This document shows, one piece after another, positions 7,321-16,313 of a stretch of DNA of 64,000 nucleotides. This stretch comes from DATHWB01 sp035544575. Its GTDB lineage: Bacteria > Actinomycetota > Acidimicrobiia > Spongiisociales > ZC4RG35. A program made the translations under genes and the position numbers. The DNA is taken from contig DATKEC010000073.1 in assembly GCA_035544575.1 (NCBI GenBank), positions 1 through 64,000 on the forward strand. The letters run 5' to 3'. Position 1 is the stretch's first letter. The number at the start of each line of letters is the position of its first letter. The notes beneath the pieces are model-generated. The model had not been told where the DNA came from. It made no database searches and worked only from the letters and a program-made list of their open reading frames with translations.

Positions 7321-8310
7321 GTGGCATCTGCCGAAACGCGTAACAAGGCCGAAAAAGAAAAAGCCCGCAAGTCAGTGGTGAGCAAGCTCACCGACGAGCG
7401 CGGTCGTCTGACGACGGACCTTGTTTCGCAGTACCTGACCGCCATCGGCGAATACGACCTTCTCACCGCGGAACAAGAGGTCGAGCTCGCCCAGCGCATC
7501 GAAGCAGGCGAAGAAGCCGCCGAGCGCCTGGAGAAGGGCGACTTTTCGGGCAAGAAGGAAGAGATCGAGCTGCGTCGTCATGAGCGCAAAGGCCGCGAGG
7601 CCAAGGATGCGTTCCTGACCGCCAACCTCCGTCTGGTCGTGGCCAACGCCCGCCGTTACGCCAACACGTCGGGTATCGACTTTCTCGATCTGATCCAGGA
7701 AGGCAACCTCGGTCTGATTCGCGCGGTCGAGAAGTTCGACTGGCGCAAGGGTTTCAAGTTCTCCACGTACGCCACCTGGTGGATCCGTCAGGCCATCACC
7801 CGGGCGATCGCCGACAAGTCCCGGACTGTCCGGATCCCTGTGCACCTGCACGACACACTGGCTGCGGTGCGCGCCGCCCAAGCGAGCCTCAAGGCCGAAC
7901 TCGGCCGGGACCCCCGTCCCGAGGAGATCGCCGAGGAGGCCGGCGTGACCGTGGACAAGGTCGAGTTGGCGCTCGGTGTTGCCGACACGGTTTCTCTCGA
8001 GCAGCCTGTCGGTGAGGATGGAGCCCAACTCGGTGACTTCATCGAGGACGAAGACGCCGCGGATCCGGTGCAGATCACCGAGGAGATGGATGTCGCCAAC
8101 TCGCTCCGCAAGTCGATCGAACGCCTCCCTCAGCGCGAGGGCCGCATTCTCGCCCTGCGATACGGCTTCTACGACGGTGTGCCCCGCACGCTCGAGGAGA
8201 TCGGCGAGGAGTTCAATCTCACTCGCGAGCGGATCCGCCAACTCGAGAAGCTGGCCCTCTGCCGGCTCCGTCATCCGTCATTCGGGATCAGGGAACAAGA
8301 CCTGATCTGA
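7321..8310 (+). CDS. RNA polymerase sigma-70 factor (SigA/SigB type)
   Basis: 329 residues. Region 1.2 (VSQYLTAIGEYDLLT), region 2 with the core-binding and -10-melting helices (ANLRLVVANARRY, GIDFLDLIQEGNLGLIRAVEKFDW, FSTYATWWIRQAI), region 3, and region 4.2 with the -35-binding helix (LTRERIRQLE). It has no long region 1.1, so it is about the size of actinobacterial SigB or a short HrdB-like factor. It could be the principal or a secondary factor. GTG start with GGAGG (7306-7310) ten bases upstream. The long leader suggests post-transcriptional control. Confidence 0.93.
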   Translation: MASAETRNKAEKEKARKSVVSKLTDERGRLTTDLVSQYLTAIGEYDLLTAEQEVELAQRIEAGEEAAERLEKGDFSGKKEEIELRRHERKGREAKDAFLTANLRLVVANARRYANTSGIDFLDLIQEGNLGLIRAVEKFDWRKGFKFSTYATWWIRQAITRAIADKSRTVRIPVHLHDTLAAVRAAQASLKAELGRDPRPEEIAEEAGVTVDKVELALGVADTVSLEQPVGEDGAQLGDFIEDEDAADPVQITEEMDVANSLRKSIERLPQREGRILALRYGFYDGVPRTLEEIGEEFNLTRERIRQLEKLALCRLRHPSFGIREQDLI

Positions 8311-8327
8311 TCCCCTGTCAGTTACGC

Positions 8328-8371
8328 GAATGTGATGAAGACCGGCCCTGGGGCGGGTCTTCATCACATTC
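8328..8371. terminator. Hairpin terminator between convergent sigma and ABC genes
   Basis: 16-bp perfect inverted repeat (8328-8343 and 8356-8371; core AATGTGATGAAGACC) with a 12-nt loop. It ends 12 nt before the stop of the minus-strand ABC gene. There is no T-tract, as is common in high-GC Actinomycetota. It probably serves both directions. Confidence 0.65.
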
Positions 8372-8383
8372 CGATGCGCTGGA

Positions 8384-9337
8384 TCAGTGCCCGAGGACCT
8401 CCTGGCGAAACTCGTGGGGTCCGTAGGCGGTGAACGTGCAGTCGGTGGTCGCCCGAACGGATGCAGCCCGCGGTGTGCCCATGAGAGCTCCGAGTTCCCC
8501 GAAGTACTTTCCCGGGCCGAGCGCGGTGAGCACGGTTTCCCCGCCGTCTGCCAGCCTCCGGAACACTTCCACTTCCCCGGACTCGACCACATAGGCGAGT
8601 CGGGGAGGATCACCCTGTTCGAAGATGGTCTCTCCGGCGGCATAGCTGACCGCCTGGGGAGCGCCGTGGACGGTTTCGACGTCCTGGGCCATCTGTACCG
8701 TCTTGTCGGCGACGGGAACGAGACGGGCGTCGTGGGTGGAGATGACGATGATCCGGCCCTGGTCACGGAGATCCCGTAGCAGTCGGATGATCGCCTCGGC
8801 TTGGACGTAGTCGAGGTTGGCGGTGGGCTCGTCGGCCAAGAGCAGTGCCGGCTCGTGAACGATGCCGCGAGCGACGGCCACTCGTTGCTGTTGGCCTCCC
8901 GACAGGCCCCGTGGCTTGTGGTGCCTGCGATCGGCGAGCCCGACCGTGGCGAGGGTGTCGGCGGCCCTGGCGAGCGCGGCCTTGCGCGACACTCCGGACA
9001 TGATCAATGGGATGGCCACGTTCTCCTGCGCCGTCAGCGAGGGGATCAGGTTGAAGGCTTGGAAGACGAAGCCCACTTCCTGGCGTCGGTAGCGCTCCAG
9101 TGCCTCAGCACCGAGCTCGGTGATCTCCGTTTCACCCAGGCGGATGCTTCCCGCAGTGGGGGTCAGAATTCCGCCCAAGCACGAGAGCAACGTGGTCTTG
9201 CCCGATCCCGAGGGCCCGAGAAGAACGGTCAGCTCGCCGCGTGCGGCTGTCAGCGTGAAACCGTCGAGCGGGCGAACGCGGTACCCCTCCGAGACGTACT
9301 CGACGACCAGGTCTTTGACCGTGAGAACGTCGCTCAT
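8384..9337 (-). CDS. ABC transporter ATPase with C-terminal cyclic-nucleotide-binding domain
   Basis: 317 residues. Residues about 1-220 form a LolD/MacB-type ABC ATPase: Walker A GPSGSGKT, Q-loop FQAFNLIP, signature LSGGQQQR, Walker B LLLADEP, and the switch His in STHDAR. The last 90 residues are a cNMP-binding (CRP-like) domain with a phosphate cassette FGELGALMGTPRAASV. LolD-type ATPases normally lack such a domain, so ligand gating of transport is suggested. It overlaps the permease start by 4 nt. Confidence 0.88.
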   Translation of the reverse strand: MSDVLTVKDLVVEYVSEGYRVRPLDGFTLTAARGELTVLLGPSGSGKTTLLSCLGGILTPTAGSIRLGETEITELGAEALERYRRQEVGFVFQAFNLIPSLTAQENVAIPLIMSGVSRKAALARAADTLATVGLADRRHHKPRGLSGGQQQRVAVARGIVHEPALLLADEPTANLDYVQAEAIIRLLRDLRDQGRIIVISTHDARLVPVADKTVQMAQDVETVHGAPQAVSYAAGETIFEQGDPPRLAYVVESGEVEVFRRLADGGETVLTALGPGKYFGELGALMGTPRAASVRATTDCTFTAYGPHEFRQEVLGH

Positions 9338-10371
9338 GCGCCGGGTCCTGCGAACGCCTGGGCGGGGTCAGTTCTTCGGACCCGCCGCATCCCGCCCGCT
9401 GCGGCTCCCAGGGACACCAACACCGCCACCAGCGGGAGCTGCCACAGCGATCGGGCCGGCACCCGAACAGTCATCGGGAAGACCGGGACGATGAAGTACT
9501 GAAGGACCGCGGCGACGGCAACTCCGACGAGGGCGATGACCAGCGCTTGAATCGCAAGACTCCCGCCCAGCTTTCGGATCGGCGCGCCCACCGCCCGCAT
9601 CACAGCGAAGTCCCGGCTCCTTTCCAGGGCGGAGAGGTAGACGACAGCCCCGATGATGATCGCGGCCACCAGCCACAGCAGGACCCGGATGAGGTCGATG
9701 GAGGAGACTGCGCTTTCGAGGGGGCCGAGGGCGTCCTCGGCGACCTGGGTCGGCGTGAGGATCTGGACCCCGGGCGGAAGGACGTCGGGAGTGCCCAGTA
9801 CGGCTGAGGTCACCGGGGCGCCGCCGAACAGGGTTGTCCGTACATCGTCGAGACCGACGAAAACGATGGGCTGTCCCGCCAGCAAGGTCGTGTCCTCGGT
9901 GACTCCGACGACGCGGAAGCTGGTGCCGGAGAGTTGGATGTCCTCACCCACCGCGACTCCGGTGGCTCGGTCGAGCACGACTTCTCCTGCTCCCGCCAAT
10001 GCTCGCCCGTCCCACAGGGGCGGATCGACCGCTCCTCCCGGCAGGTGGCCGAGGACGACCGACTCCGATGCCGTCCCGCCGATGGTCAGGGTGGCTCGTG
10101 CCATCAGGACTGGTTCGAGGCCCGCATCGATCAACTGGGCGGCCAGGTCGGCGTCGAGCGTCGACGACGCCGTCACCGGTCCCGAAACCCCGGCCGGGAC
10201 CACCCAATTCTCCTCACCGATGGCCGCCACACTCAAGAACGGCTCCCGGTTGAACTGTTCCACCAGACCCGTCATCAGGAACAAAAGGGTGAAGACGACG
10301 GCAGTCGCCAAGATCACGACGACGAACCGCGTGGCGCGGTGCGTCAAGTCCCGAATCGTGAGGAGCCACAC
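9334..10371 (-). CDS. FtsX/MacB-type ABC permease
   Basis: 345 residues. One N-terminal membrane helix, a large extracytoplasmic domain (about 45-215), then three C-terminal helices of the FtsX fold with the characteristic SALERSRDFAVMRAVGAP stretch. This is half the usual MacB length, so it likely works as a dimer with the cNMP-ATPase just downstream. GTG start six bases after the phospholipase stop. The substrate is unknown; the lipase neighbour hints at lipid or lipoprotein handling. Confidence 0.82.
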   Translation of the reverse strand: MWLLTIRDLTHRATRFVVVILATAVVFTLLFLMTGLVEQFNREPFLSVAAIGEENWVVPAGVSGPVTASSTLDADLAAQLIDAGLEPVLMARATLTIGGTASESVVLGHLPGGAVDPPLWDGRALAGAGEVVLDRATGVAVGEDIQLSGTSFRVVGVTEDTTLLAGQPIVFVGLDDVRTTLFGGAPVTSAVLGTPDVLPPGVQILTPTQVAEDALGPLESAVSSIDLIRVLLWLVAAIIIGAVVYLSALERSRDFAVMRAVGAPIRKLGGSLAIQALVIALVGVAVAAVLQYFIVPVFPMTVRVPARSLWQLPLVAVLVSLGAAAGGMRRVRRTDPAQAFAGPGA

Positions 10372-10377
10372 GAGCGT

Positions 10378-12519
10378 TCAGTTCTCCCTGTTCTGTGTTT
10401 CGAGCCATGCTTCGAGCTGAGGCATTGCAGCTTCGTATCCCGCCTGGACGACCGGCTTGACGTTCTCGAAGTCGAGTAGGGAGACTCCGCGCAGATCGAG
10501 GTCGAGGTAGAGGTCGACGTCCCCACGCGCCAGCATCCTCGACTGCTCCCGGACCGAACCGGCGATCATGGTACGCATGAGCATCGCGGTGACGCCCGGG
10601 AATGAGGCATGCCCGCGACTGGCTTTCACCCGTAACGCCTCCCATCCCGACACCGACAGAGCCATCTCGCCCTTGGCTCTCGGTCCGGAGGGCGGAGCAA
10701 CGTTCACCGCGATGACCGTCCCGTCCTCCACGTCGCCCCGCATGATGTCCGCCGGGAGGTTGTTGAGCACTCCGCCGTCGACGAGCAGGTCGTTGCCCCA
10801 CGCCACGGGCGGCATGACACCCGGGATCGAGACGCTGGCCCGTATCGCGGGGGTGAGGTCCCCCCGGCGGTGGATCACCTCGGAGGACCGGGTGAGGTTG
10901 GTCGACGTACAGAAGAACGGGAGCCAGAGGTCCTCGAAATTCCAGCCCCCGTACGCCTTGGCGATGGCTTTCGTGATGGCTTCGCCCTTCACGAGAGACA
11001 CAACCGGGATCGTGTAATCCAACAGCCCTTTGAACAGCGCCTCGGCCATTGCCACGTACGTCTGGTCGTCGACGTTCATCGCCGCTACGCCTCCGAGGGC
11101 ACTCCCGATCGACGAGCCGCCGATCATGTCGATCTCCACGCCAAGCTCGCGCAACGCTCGCCGCACCCCCGCATGGGCGAAGCCGCGGGCACCTCCACCG
11201 CCGAACACCACGCCGGTGGACCGTCCGGTCAGCAGACGTCCGAGCCGGGCCATGTCCGAAGCCGACCCGGAGACGATGTGGATGATTTGGTCGGGATCCC
11301 ATCGCTCGACCCACCGGGATGTGTGGCGGGGTCGGTCGACGTCCGGATCGTGCACGATCACGAGCACCCGCTGGGCGTGAGGCGACCCGGCCGCGAACAG
11401 TTGATCGACGATGCTCAGTGCCGCTTCGTCAGGTTCGGTCGTGATTGTGGCGACGAGGCGATCGGCGTGGCGGGCGGCGGTCGCTGACCACTGCGACCAG
11501 CCGCTCGTGGTCTCGAGCAGCATGTGGTCGTGACTGAGTTCGAGCTCGTGGAGAAGCTGGGTCAAGCGTGGTCCGACGGGATCGTCGGGCGGCGATTCCG
11601 CGGCACCGGGGAGGGACAGGCGAGCGTCGATCCATCCCGCCCACACATGGGCACACGTCGCCTCTCGGACCATCTCTTGGTTGAGCCTCGCGGCGAAGAC
11701 ACGGGAGTCGATGTCGCCCGTGACGGCGAGCGCGACGGTGCGGCGCCGTCGAGTTCCGGGCCGGTGGCGCGCGTGTCGGACGACGTTGAGGAGCAGCGGT
11801 GCGAGAACCGCTGGATGACGGCCGAGGAGCTCGACAGCTGCGGACTGGGTGATCTCGGCGACGAGGCTGTCCCGGATGGCGGCGACGCTCGCTCGGCGGG
11901 GCAGCGATTCGAAGATCCCCGACTCACCCACGAAGTCGTCTGGACCGATCTCGGCAATGGTGTGTTCGTCACCGGCTTCGTCGACGCCGATGATGCGCAG
12001 ACGGCCGCTGATCACGAGATACCCCGAGTGCGCGGGATCGCCCCGTTCGTACAGGTACTCCCCGGCCGTCACCCAACGCCACGCGAGGTGCTCGCGTAGC
12101 TCGTCGAACGGGAGCTCGATATCGGTGCCCAGCGTGCGCGTGACGAACGACGCAATGTGGTGTTCGTCGAGTCGACGGCTGATCTCGGCGTCGACTTCAC
12201 AGGCGATGTCCGGATGGTGGGCGAGAAGTTGCACGAAGGCGGCGCGCTCGAAACGTTGGGCGGTGACGCTGCCGACGGCAGCCACATCGGCTGTCCGTCT
12301 GCCGCCCGCCAGAATCGACAGTTCTCCAACCAGGTCGCCGGGACCGAGTGCAGTGAGCTCGACTCCTTCCGCCGTCCTCACGAGCGCTTTCCCTGACGCG
12401 AGAACGAGCACATGGTCGGCGGGGTCGCCTTCGCGGACCAACAACGCGCCGTCCTCGAATGTCACCGATGAAGAAGGGAAACGGGCGTCGTCGAGAACGC
12501 CGGTCGAGGGGATGCGCAC
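10378..12519 (-). CDS. Patatin-like phospholipase with two cNMP-binding domains (NTE family)
   Basis: About 713 residues. Two CRP-like cNMP domains come first (about 20-125 and 140-245), then a linker with a P-loop-free Rossmann-like segment. The C-terminal half is a patatin hydrolase: oxyanion loop GGGGARG, nucleophile motif G-S-S-I-G, and catalytic Asp in DGGVLNNLP. This is the architecture of neuropathy target esterase and its bacterial homologs, lysophospholipases at the membrane. GTG at 12519 is favoured because TATCGT (12527-12532) ends seven bases before it; GTG at 12528 is the alternative. It heads the operon with the ABC genes. Confidence 0.87.
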   Translation of the reverse strand: MRIPSTGVLDDARFPSSSVTFEDGALLVREGDPADHVLVLASGKALVRTAEGVELTALGPGDLVGELSILAGGRRTADVAAVGSVTAQRFERAAFVQLLAHHPDIACEVDAEISRRLDEHHIASFVTRTLGTDIELPFDELREHLAWRWVTAGEYLYERGDPAHSGYLVISGRLRIIGVDEAGDEHTIAEIGPDDFVGESGIFESLPRRASVAAIRDSLVAEITQSAAVELLGRHPAVLAPLLLNVVRHARHRPGTRRRRTVALAVTGDIDSRVFAARLNQEMVREATCAHVWAGWIDARLSLPGAAESPPDDPVGPRLTQLLHELELSHDHMLLETTSGWSQWSATAARHADRLVATITTEPDEAALSIVDQLFAAGSPHAQRVLVIVHDPDVDRPRHTSRWVERWDPDQIIHIVSGSASDMARLGRLLTGRSTGVVFGGGGARGFAHAGVRRALRELGVEIDMIGGSSIGSALGGVAAMNVDDQTYVAMAEALFKGLLDYTIPVVSLVKGEAITKAIAKAYGGWNFEDLWLPFFCTSTNLTRSSEVIHRRGDLTPAIRASVSIPGVMPPVAWGNDLLVDGGVLNNLPADIMRGDVEDGTVIAVNVAPPSGPRAKGEMALSVSGWEALRVKASRGHASFPGVTAMLMRTMIAGSVREQSRMLARGDVDLYLDLDLRGVSLLDFENVKPVVQAGYEAAMPQLEAWLETQNREN

Positions 12520-12526
12520 GCCGGGC

Positions 12527-12532
12527 ACGATA
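12527..12532 (-). promoter_or_regulatory. Candidate -10 box (TATCGT) for the phospholipase operon
   Basis: On the minus strand TATCGT ends seven bases before the GTG at 12519. No Shine-Dalgarno sequence follows, so the mRNA would be leaderless. Confidence 0.35.
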
Positions 12533-12578
12533 GCGACGCCCCATCGGCGCCCCGCCCGGGTGGACCCTGCTCGTTCGG

Positions 12579-12584
12579 TACACT
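12579..12584 (+). promoter_or_regulatory. Candidate -10 box (TACACT) for the CBS gene
   Basis: TACACT ends seven bases before the GTG at 12592, and no Shine-Dalgarno sequence intervenes. It is divergent from the phospholipase promoter about 50 bp away. Confidence 0.35.
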
Positions 12585-12591
12585 CCCGGGC

Positions 12592-12972
12592 GTGACTCTT
12601 CGCGACCTCGTCAGTGGAACGCCGTTCTTCTGCGGCCCCGACACGTCAATACTCGAGGTGGCGCGCAGCATGGCCGAGCGCGGCCACGGTTCGGTTGCCG
12701 TCATCGAAGGGCGTGACCTGGTGGGGATCGTGACCGAGCGCGATGTCGTCCGGGCGGTGGCCGAAGGTGTGGACCTCGGGAACGAACCGGTCCGCACGAG
12801 GATGGCATCCGAGCCTGACGTCTTCTCTCCGGACGTGGATGTATTCGAGGCCGGCGAGTTTCTCCTCGAGTCCGGATACCGACATCTACCGGTCGTCGAG
12901 GAGGGCACGCTCCTGGGGGTGGTTTCCCTGCGGGACCTGCTCGCAGCCGTCCTCGAATCCACTGACGACTAG
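12592..12972 (+). CDS. Tandem CBS-domain protein
   Basis: 126 residues consisting of two CBS domains (about 8-58 and 68-122), each with the G-x-V-(T/S)-x-x-D signature (GIVTERDVV, GVVSLRDLL). Stand-alone CBS pairs bind adenine nucleotides and act as energy or ligand sensors. The target is unknown; the liv transporter genes begin immediately downstream. Leaderless GTG start. Confidence 0.85.
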   Translation: MTLRDLVSGTPFFCGPDTSILEVARSMAERGHGSVAVIEGRDLVGIVTERDVVRAVAEGVDLGNEPVRTRMASEPDVFSPDVDVFEAGEFLLESGYRHLPVVEEGTLLGVVSLRDLLAAVLESTDD

Positions 12973-13007
12973 TGCCTTCGGTCCGGCCTGGCCCGGGACC
13001 GTGTGTC

Positions 13008-13013
13008 TATGCT
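13008..13013 (+). promoter_or_regulatory. Candidate -10 box (TATGCT) for livHMGF
   Basis: TATGCT ends nine bases before the GTG at 13023, which starts a signal-peptide-like sequence. It supports 13023 over the earlier in-frame GTG at 12972. Confidence 0.35.
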
Positions 13014-13022
13014 CTCGCCTTC

Positions 13023-14414
13023 GTGACAGGTTCAGGCAAATGCGGGGCAGGCGTGCATCGGTCGTGGCGACCGGCTGCCCTGGTGGCGTCCGTGGCCGTC
13101 CTGGTGCTCCTCCCGCTGGCCGCTCTCGGCCAGGAAGAAGAGAGCGTCTTCACCCAGCTTCGCGTGGAGAACGAGGAGGGTGAGCGGGTGCCTGTCGAAG
13201 GCGTCCTGATCACCGTCACCACACCCGACGAGGCCGCCGTCGGTCAGGCCGAAACCGATACCGAGGGCATCGTCCAGATCGCGGTCCCGGGGCCTGGCGA
13301 GTACCTGGTCACAGTCGACGCGATCACTCTTCCCGCCGGGGTCTTCCTGCGGGACCCGTCGCGCACCACCTTGTCTGTCAATGTCCTTCCCGGCCAGCTG
13401 GGTAGGGCGCTGTTCGCCCTCAGTCCGACGCCCCCCGTCGACGCCGAAGGCGGTGTTCTCGGCGGACGGATCAACTTCTCGGGCCGTGCCCTCGCCCAAC
13501 TCACCACCGAAGGGCTCAAGCTCGGCCTGTTCCTGGCGATGGCTGCGATTGGGCTGTCGCTCATCTTCGGAACGACCGGACTCGTGAACTTCGCCCACGG
13601 CGAGATGATCGGGTGGGGCATGTTGTGGGCGTACTTCTTCAACGTGTACGGCTTCGCCGGCGCGTTCGGGTTCCTCTCGGGCCTGCCCCCACCGTTTGGT
13701 GGAGGCGTCAACCTCATCTTCGCCATCATGATCGCGGCTCTTTTCGGTGCGGGCCTCGGCTACGCAATGGACAAGATCGTGTTCGCCCCGCTGCGACGAC
13801 GCGGGGTTTCGCTGATCGCCCAACTGGTCGTCACCATCGGCATTTCCATCTTCCTGCGCTACGTGTATCTCTTCGCCTTCGGCGGTGTTCCCCGCTTCTA
13901 CGAGGACTACACCGCCCAGTCCGGCAACGAGTTCTTCGGTCTCATCACGATCACGCCGAAGGACCTGATCACGGGCACGCTTTCACTCCTCATCCTCGTC
14001 GCCATCGGTTTTGTGCTGAACTTCACCCGCATCGGCAAGGCGATGCGGGCCGTTTCGGACAACCGGGACCTCGCCGAGTCCTCAGGAATCGACGTCCAGA
14101 AGGTGATTCGCTTCGTCTGGGTGTCTGGCGGGGCACTGGCAGCTTTGGGAGGAGCGTTCCTCGGACTGTCCGAGGTGGTGGGCTTCAACACAGGCTTCCG
14201 ATTCCTGCTCCTCATCTTCGCCGGCGTCATCCTCGGCGGGTTGGGCACTGCTTACGGTGCTCTCATCGGTTGTCTGATCGTCGGTATCGGGATTCAGGTC
14301 TCCACCCTGTTCATTCCCACCGAGTTGAAGAACGTCGGGGCCCTGGCCGTCTTGATCGTCGTACTCGTCATCCGGCCTCAGGGCATCATGGGTCGACGTG
14401 AGAGGATCGGTTAG
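13023..14414 (+). CDS. livH: LivH-type branched-chain amino acid ABC permease with secreted N-terminal domain
   Basis: 463 residues. Residues about 150-463 are a standard LivH permease of about 8 helices (FGTTGLVNFAHGEMI, RPQGIMGRRER). Ahead of it is an unusual extension: a cleavable-looking signal (RSWRPAALVASVAVLVLLPL), an Ig/carboxypeptidase-regulatory-like beta domain (about 40-105, ending GPGEYLVTVDAITLPAG), and a linker. LivH usually has about 300 residues. The extension would sit outside the membrane, perhaps contacting the binding protein. Possible starts are GTG at 12972, 13023 and 13053. First gene of livHMGF. Confidence 0.88.
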   Translation: MTGSGKCGAGVHRSWRPAALVASVAVLVLLPLAALGQEEESVFTQLRVENEEGERVPVEGVLITVTTPDEAAVGQAETDTEGIVQIAVPGPGEYLVTVDAITLPAGVFLRDPSRTTLSVNVLPGQLGRALFALSPTPPVDAEGGVLGGRINFSGRALAQLTTEGLKLGLFLAMAAIGLSLIFGTTGLVNFAHGEMIGWGMLWAYFFNVYGFAGAFGFLSGLPPPFGGGVNLIFAIMIAALFGAGLGYAMDKIVFAPLRRRGVSLIAQLVVTIGISIFLRYVYLFAFGGVPRFYEDYTAQSGNEFFGLITITPKDLITGTLSLLILVAIGFVLNFTRIGKAMRAVSDNRDLAESSGIDVQKVIRFVWVSGGALAALGGAFLGLSEVVGFNTGFRFLLLIFAGVILGGLGTAYGALIGCLIVGIGIQVSTLFIPTELKNVGALAVLIVVLVIRPQGIMGRRERIG

Positions 14415-14422
14415 GTGAAGCG

Positions 14423-15424
14423 ATGATCGACTGGGGTTTCATCTTCAACCAGAGCCTGACACAGGCAATCGACTTCAACGCGATTGCCTTCGTGCTCGCC
14501 GCCATGGGGATCAACGTCCATTTCGGTTACGCGGGCCTCCTCAACTTCGGCCAGATCGGATTCGTGGCCATGGGTGCCTACGGCTTCGGCCTCACCTTCA
14601 CATTGCTTGGCAGTAACAGCGTCCTGTTGGCTGTCGCGGTCGGGATCGGGTTCTCGGTCATCTTCGCTCTGCTGCTGGGCATCCCGACCCTGAGGCTCCG
14701 CGCGGACTACCTCGCAATCGTCACGATCGCCGCCGCTGAGATCGTCAGACTCGTGGCGCGGTCGACGCCGCTGCGCGACATCACCGGTGGCGCCGAGGGG
14801 CTCAACCAGTTCATCGGACCGTTCCGGGACCTCAATCCGTTCAATGCCGGATCCGTCTATGGATTTGGTCCGTGGTCGTATCGTGGATCACAGCTCTTCG
14901 TCATCATCATCGGATGGATCCTGGTGGCCCTCGTCGTGCTGCTGATTCGCCAGCTCATGAACAGCCCGTGGGGGCGCGTCGTCAAGGCAATTCGAGAAGA
15001 CGAGGACGCCGCCCGCGCGCTGGGGAAGAACGCCTACTGGTACAAGCTGCAGGCGCTCATCCTCGGTGGTGTCCTCGGCGGACTCGCCGGAATGATCCTG
15101 GCGGCGGGAAACGCCGCCATCCAGCCCGATTTCTTCTCCGCTCCGCAGACGTTCCTGTTCTGGCTGGTTCTCATCCTGGGCGGTGTCGGCAAGGTGTGGT
15201 CGCCGGTGGTCGGGGCGGTGCTGTACTGGGTGATCATCACCTTCATCCGCAACCTCGGACGCCAGCTCGTGTCTGCCGGATACGTCCCCACTACGGTGAT
15301 CGACACCAGCCAGATCGACCAGATTCAGTTCTGGATCGTTGGTCTGGCGCTCGCCCTGTTGATGGTGTTCCGTCCGCAGGGGATCTTCGGATCGAAAGAG
15401 GAGATGGCCCTCGATGCTCGATGA
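14423..15424 (+). CDS. livM: LivM-type branched-chain amino acid ABC permease
   Basis: 333 residues with 8-10 membrane helices and LivM hallmarks (GYAGLLNFGQIGFVAMGAYG, AIREDEDAARALGKN coupling helix, FRPQGIFG near the C-terminus). It pairs with LivH to form the transmembrane channel. ATG at 14423 with AGGTGAAG upstream. Its end overlaps livG by 11 nt. Confidence 0.92.
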   Translation: MIDWGFIFNQSLTQAIDFNAIAFVLAAMGINVHFGYAGLLNFGQIGFVAMGAYGFGLTFTLLGSNSVLLAVAVGIGFSVIFALLLGIPTLRLRADYLAIVTIAAAEIVRLVARSTPLRDITGGAEGLNQFIGPFRDLNPFNAGSVYGFGPWSYRGSQLFVIIIGWILVALVVLLIRQLMNSPWGRVVKAIREDEDAARALGKNAYWYKLQALILGGVLGGLAGMILAAGNAAIQPDFFSAPQTFLFWLVLILGGVGKVWSPVVGAVLYWVIITFIRNLGRQLVSAGYVPTTVIDTSQIDQIQFWIVGLALALLMVFRPQGIFGSKEEMALDAR

Positions 15425-16313
15425 CGCCACCACCACCGACCAGCCGCTCAGCCGGCTGCCATGGGAACCGGGCGTGTCCAAACCGGATCCGATCCTCGTA
15501 GTCGACGGTATGCGCAGGGCGTTCGGGGGTCTCGTCGCCGTCGATGTGGATCATCTCGAGGTTCAGCGTGGAGTCATCACCGCTCTGATCGGGCCGAACG
15601 GCGCGGGCAAGACGACCTTTTTCAACCTCCTGACCGGATTCGACTCGCCCGATCGCGGGCACGTCGTCTTCGACGGCGACACCATCGACAAGGCGAACCC
15701 CCACAACCTGGCCCAGCGCGGCATGGTGCGCACGTTCCAGTTGACCAAGGCCCTCACCAAGCTCCCCGTGATCGAGAACATGAAGCTCGGAGCCAAGAAC
15801 CAAGCCGGTGAGAGGTTCTTCAAGGCATTGTTCACGCCGTTGTGGGGCAAGCAGGAGTCAGAGATCGAACAGCGCGCCGATGAGCTGCTCACCCGCTTCA
15901 AGATGGACCACATGCGCGACGAGTACGCCGGAACACTCTCGGGCGGCCAGAGGAAGCTGCTCGAAATGGCGCGCTCACTGATGGCCGAACCGCGGCTGGT
16001 GATGCTCGACGAGCCCATGGCAGGCGTGAACCCGGCCCTCACGCAGTCACTTCTCGAGCACGTCAAGAACCTCCGGGAAGCGGGAATCACCGTGATGTTC
16101 GTGGAGCACGACATGGACGTCGTGCGTGACATTTCTGACTGGGTGGTGGTGATGGCCGAAGGCCGGATCATCGCCGAAGGACCGCCGGAGTCGATCGGGC
16201 AGAACAAGGCCGTGATCGACGCCTACCTGGGTGTGCACCACGATGCCGCCCTCGACCTCGAGGAAGAAGAAGCGCGGCTGGCCGAGGCCCAGCGGTCCGA
16301 GGAAGAGGAATGA
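15414..16313 (+). CDS. livG: LivG-type ABC ATPase
   Basis: 299 residues. Walker A GPNGAGKTT, signature LSGGQRKLLEMAR, Walker B LVMLDEPMAGV, switch His in VEHDMDVV. The GVNP-type D-loop and the long segment after RTFQL are typical of LivG. The C-terminal about 25 residues are an acidic, probably disordered tail (DLEEEEARLAEAQRSEEEE). It overlaps livF by ATGA. Confidence 0.92.
   Translation: MLDDATTTDQPLSRLPWEPGVSKPDPILVVDGMRRAFGGLVAVDVDHLEVQRGVITALIGPNGAGKTTFFNLLTGFDSPDRGHVVFDGDTIDKANPHNLAQRGMVRTFQLTKALTKLPVIENMKLGAKNQAGERFFKALFTPLWGKQESEIEQRADELLTRFKMDHMRDEYAGTLSGGQRKLLEMARSLMAEPRLVMLDEPMAGVNPALTQSLLEHVKNLREAGITVMFVEHDMDVVRDISDWVVVMAEGRIIAEGPPESIGQNKAVIDAYLGVHHDAALDLEEEEARLAEAQRSEEEE

Noticed and set aside
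7300..7325. tRNA T-arm-like sequence GGAGGTTCGATTCTC upstream of the sigma gene
   Set aside because: The flanking bases do not form a T stem, and no acceptor, D or anticodon arm is present. GGAGG serves as the Shine-Dalgarno sequence.
12972..13022. livH start at GTG 12972, overlapping the CBS stop
   Set aside because: It would put 17 Pro/Gly/Cys-containing residues ahead of the signal peptide. TATGCT nine bases before the GTG at 13023 fits better. Not excluded.
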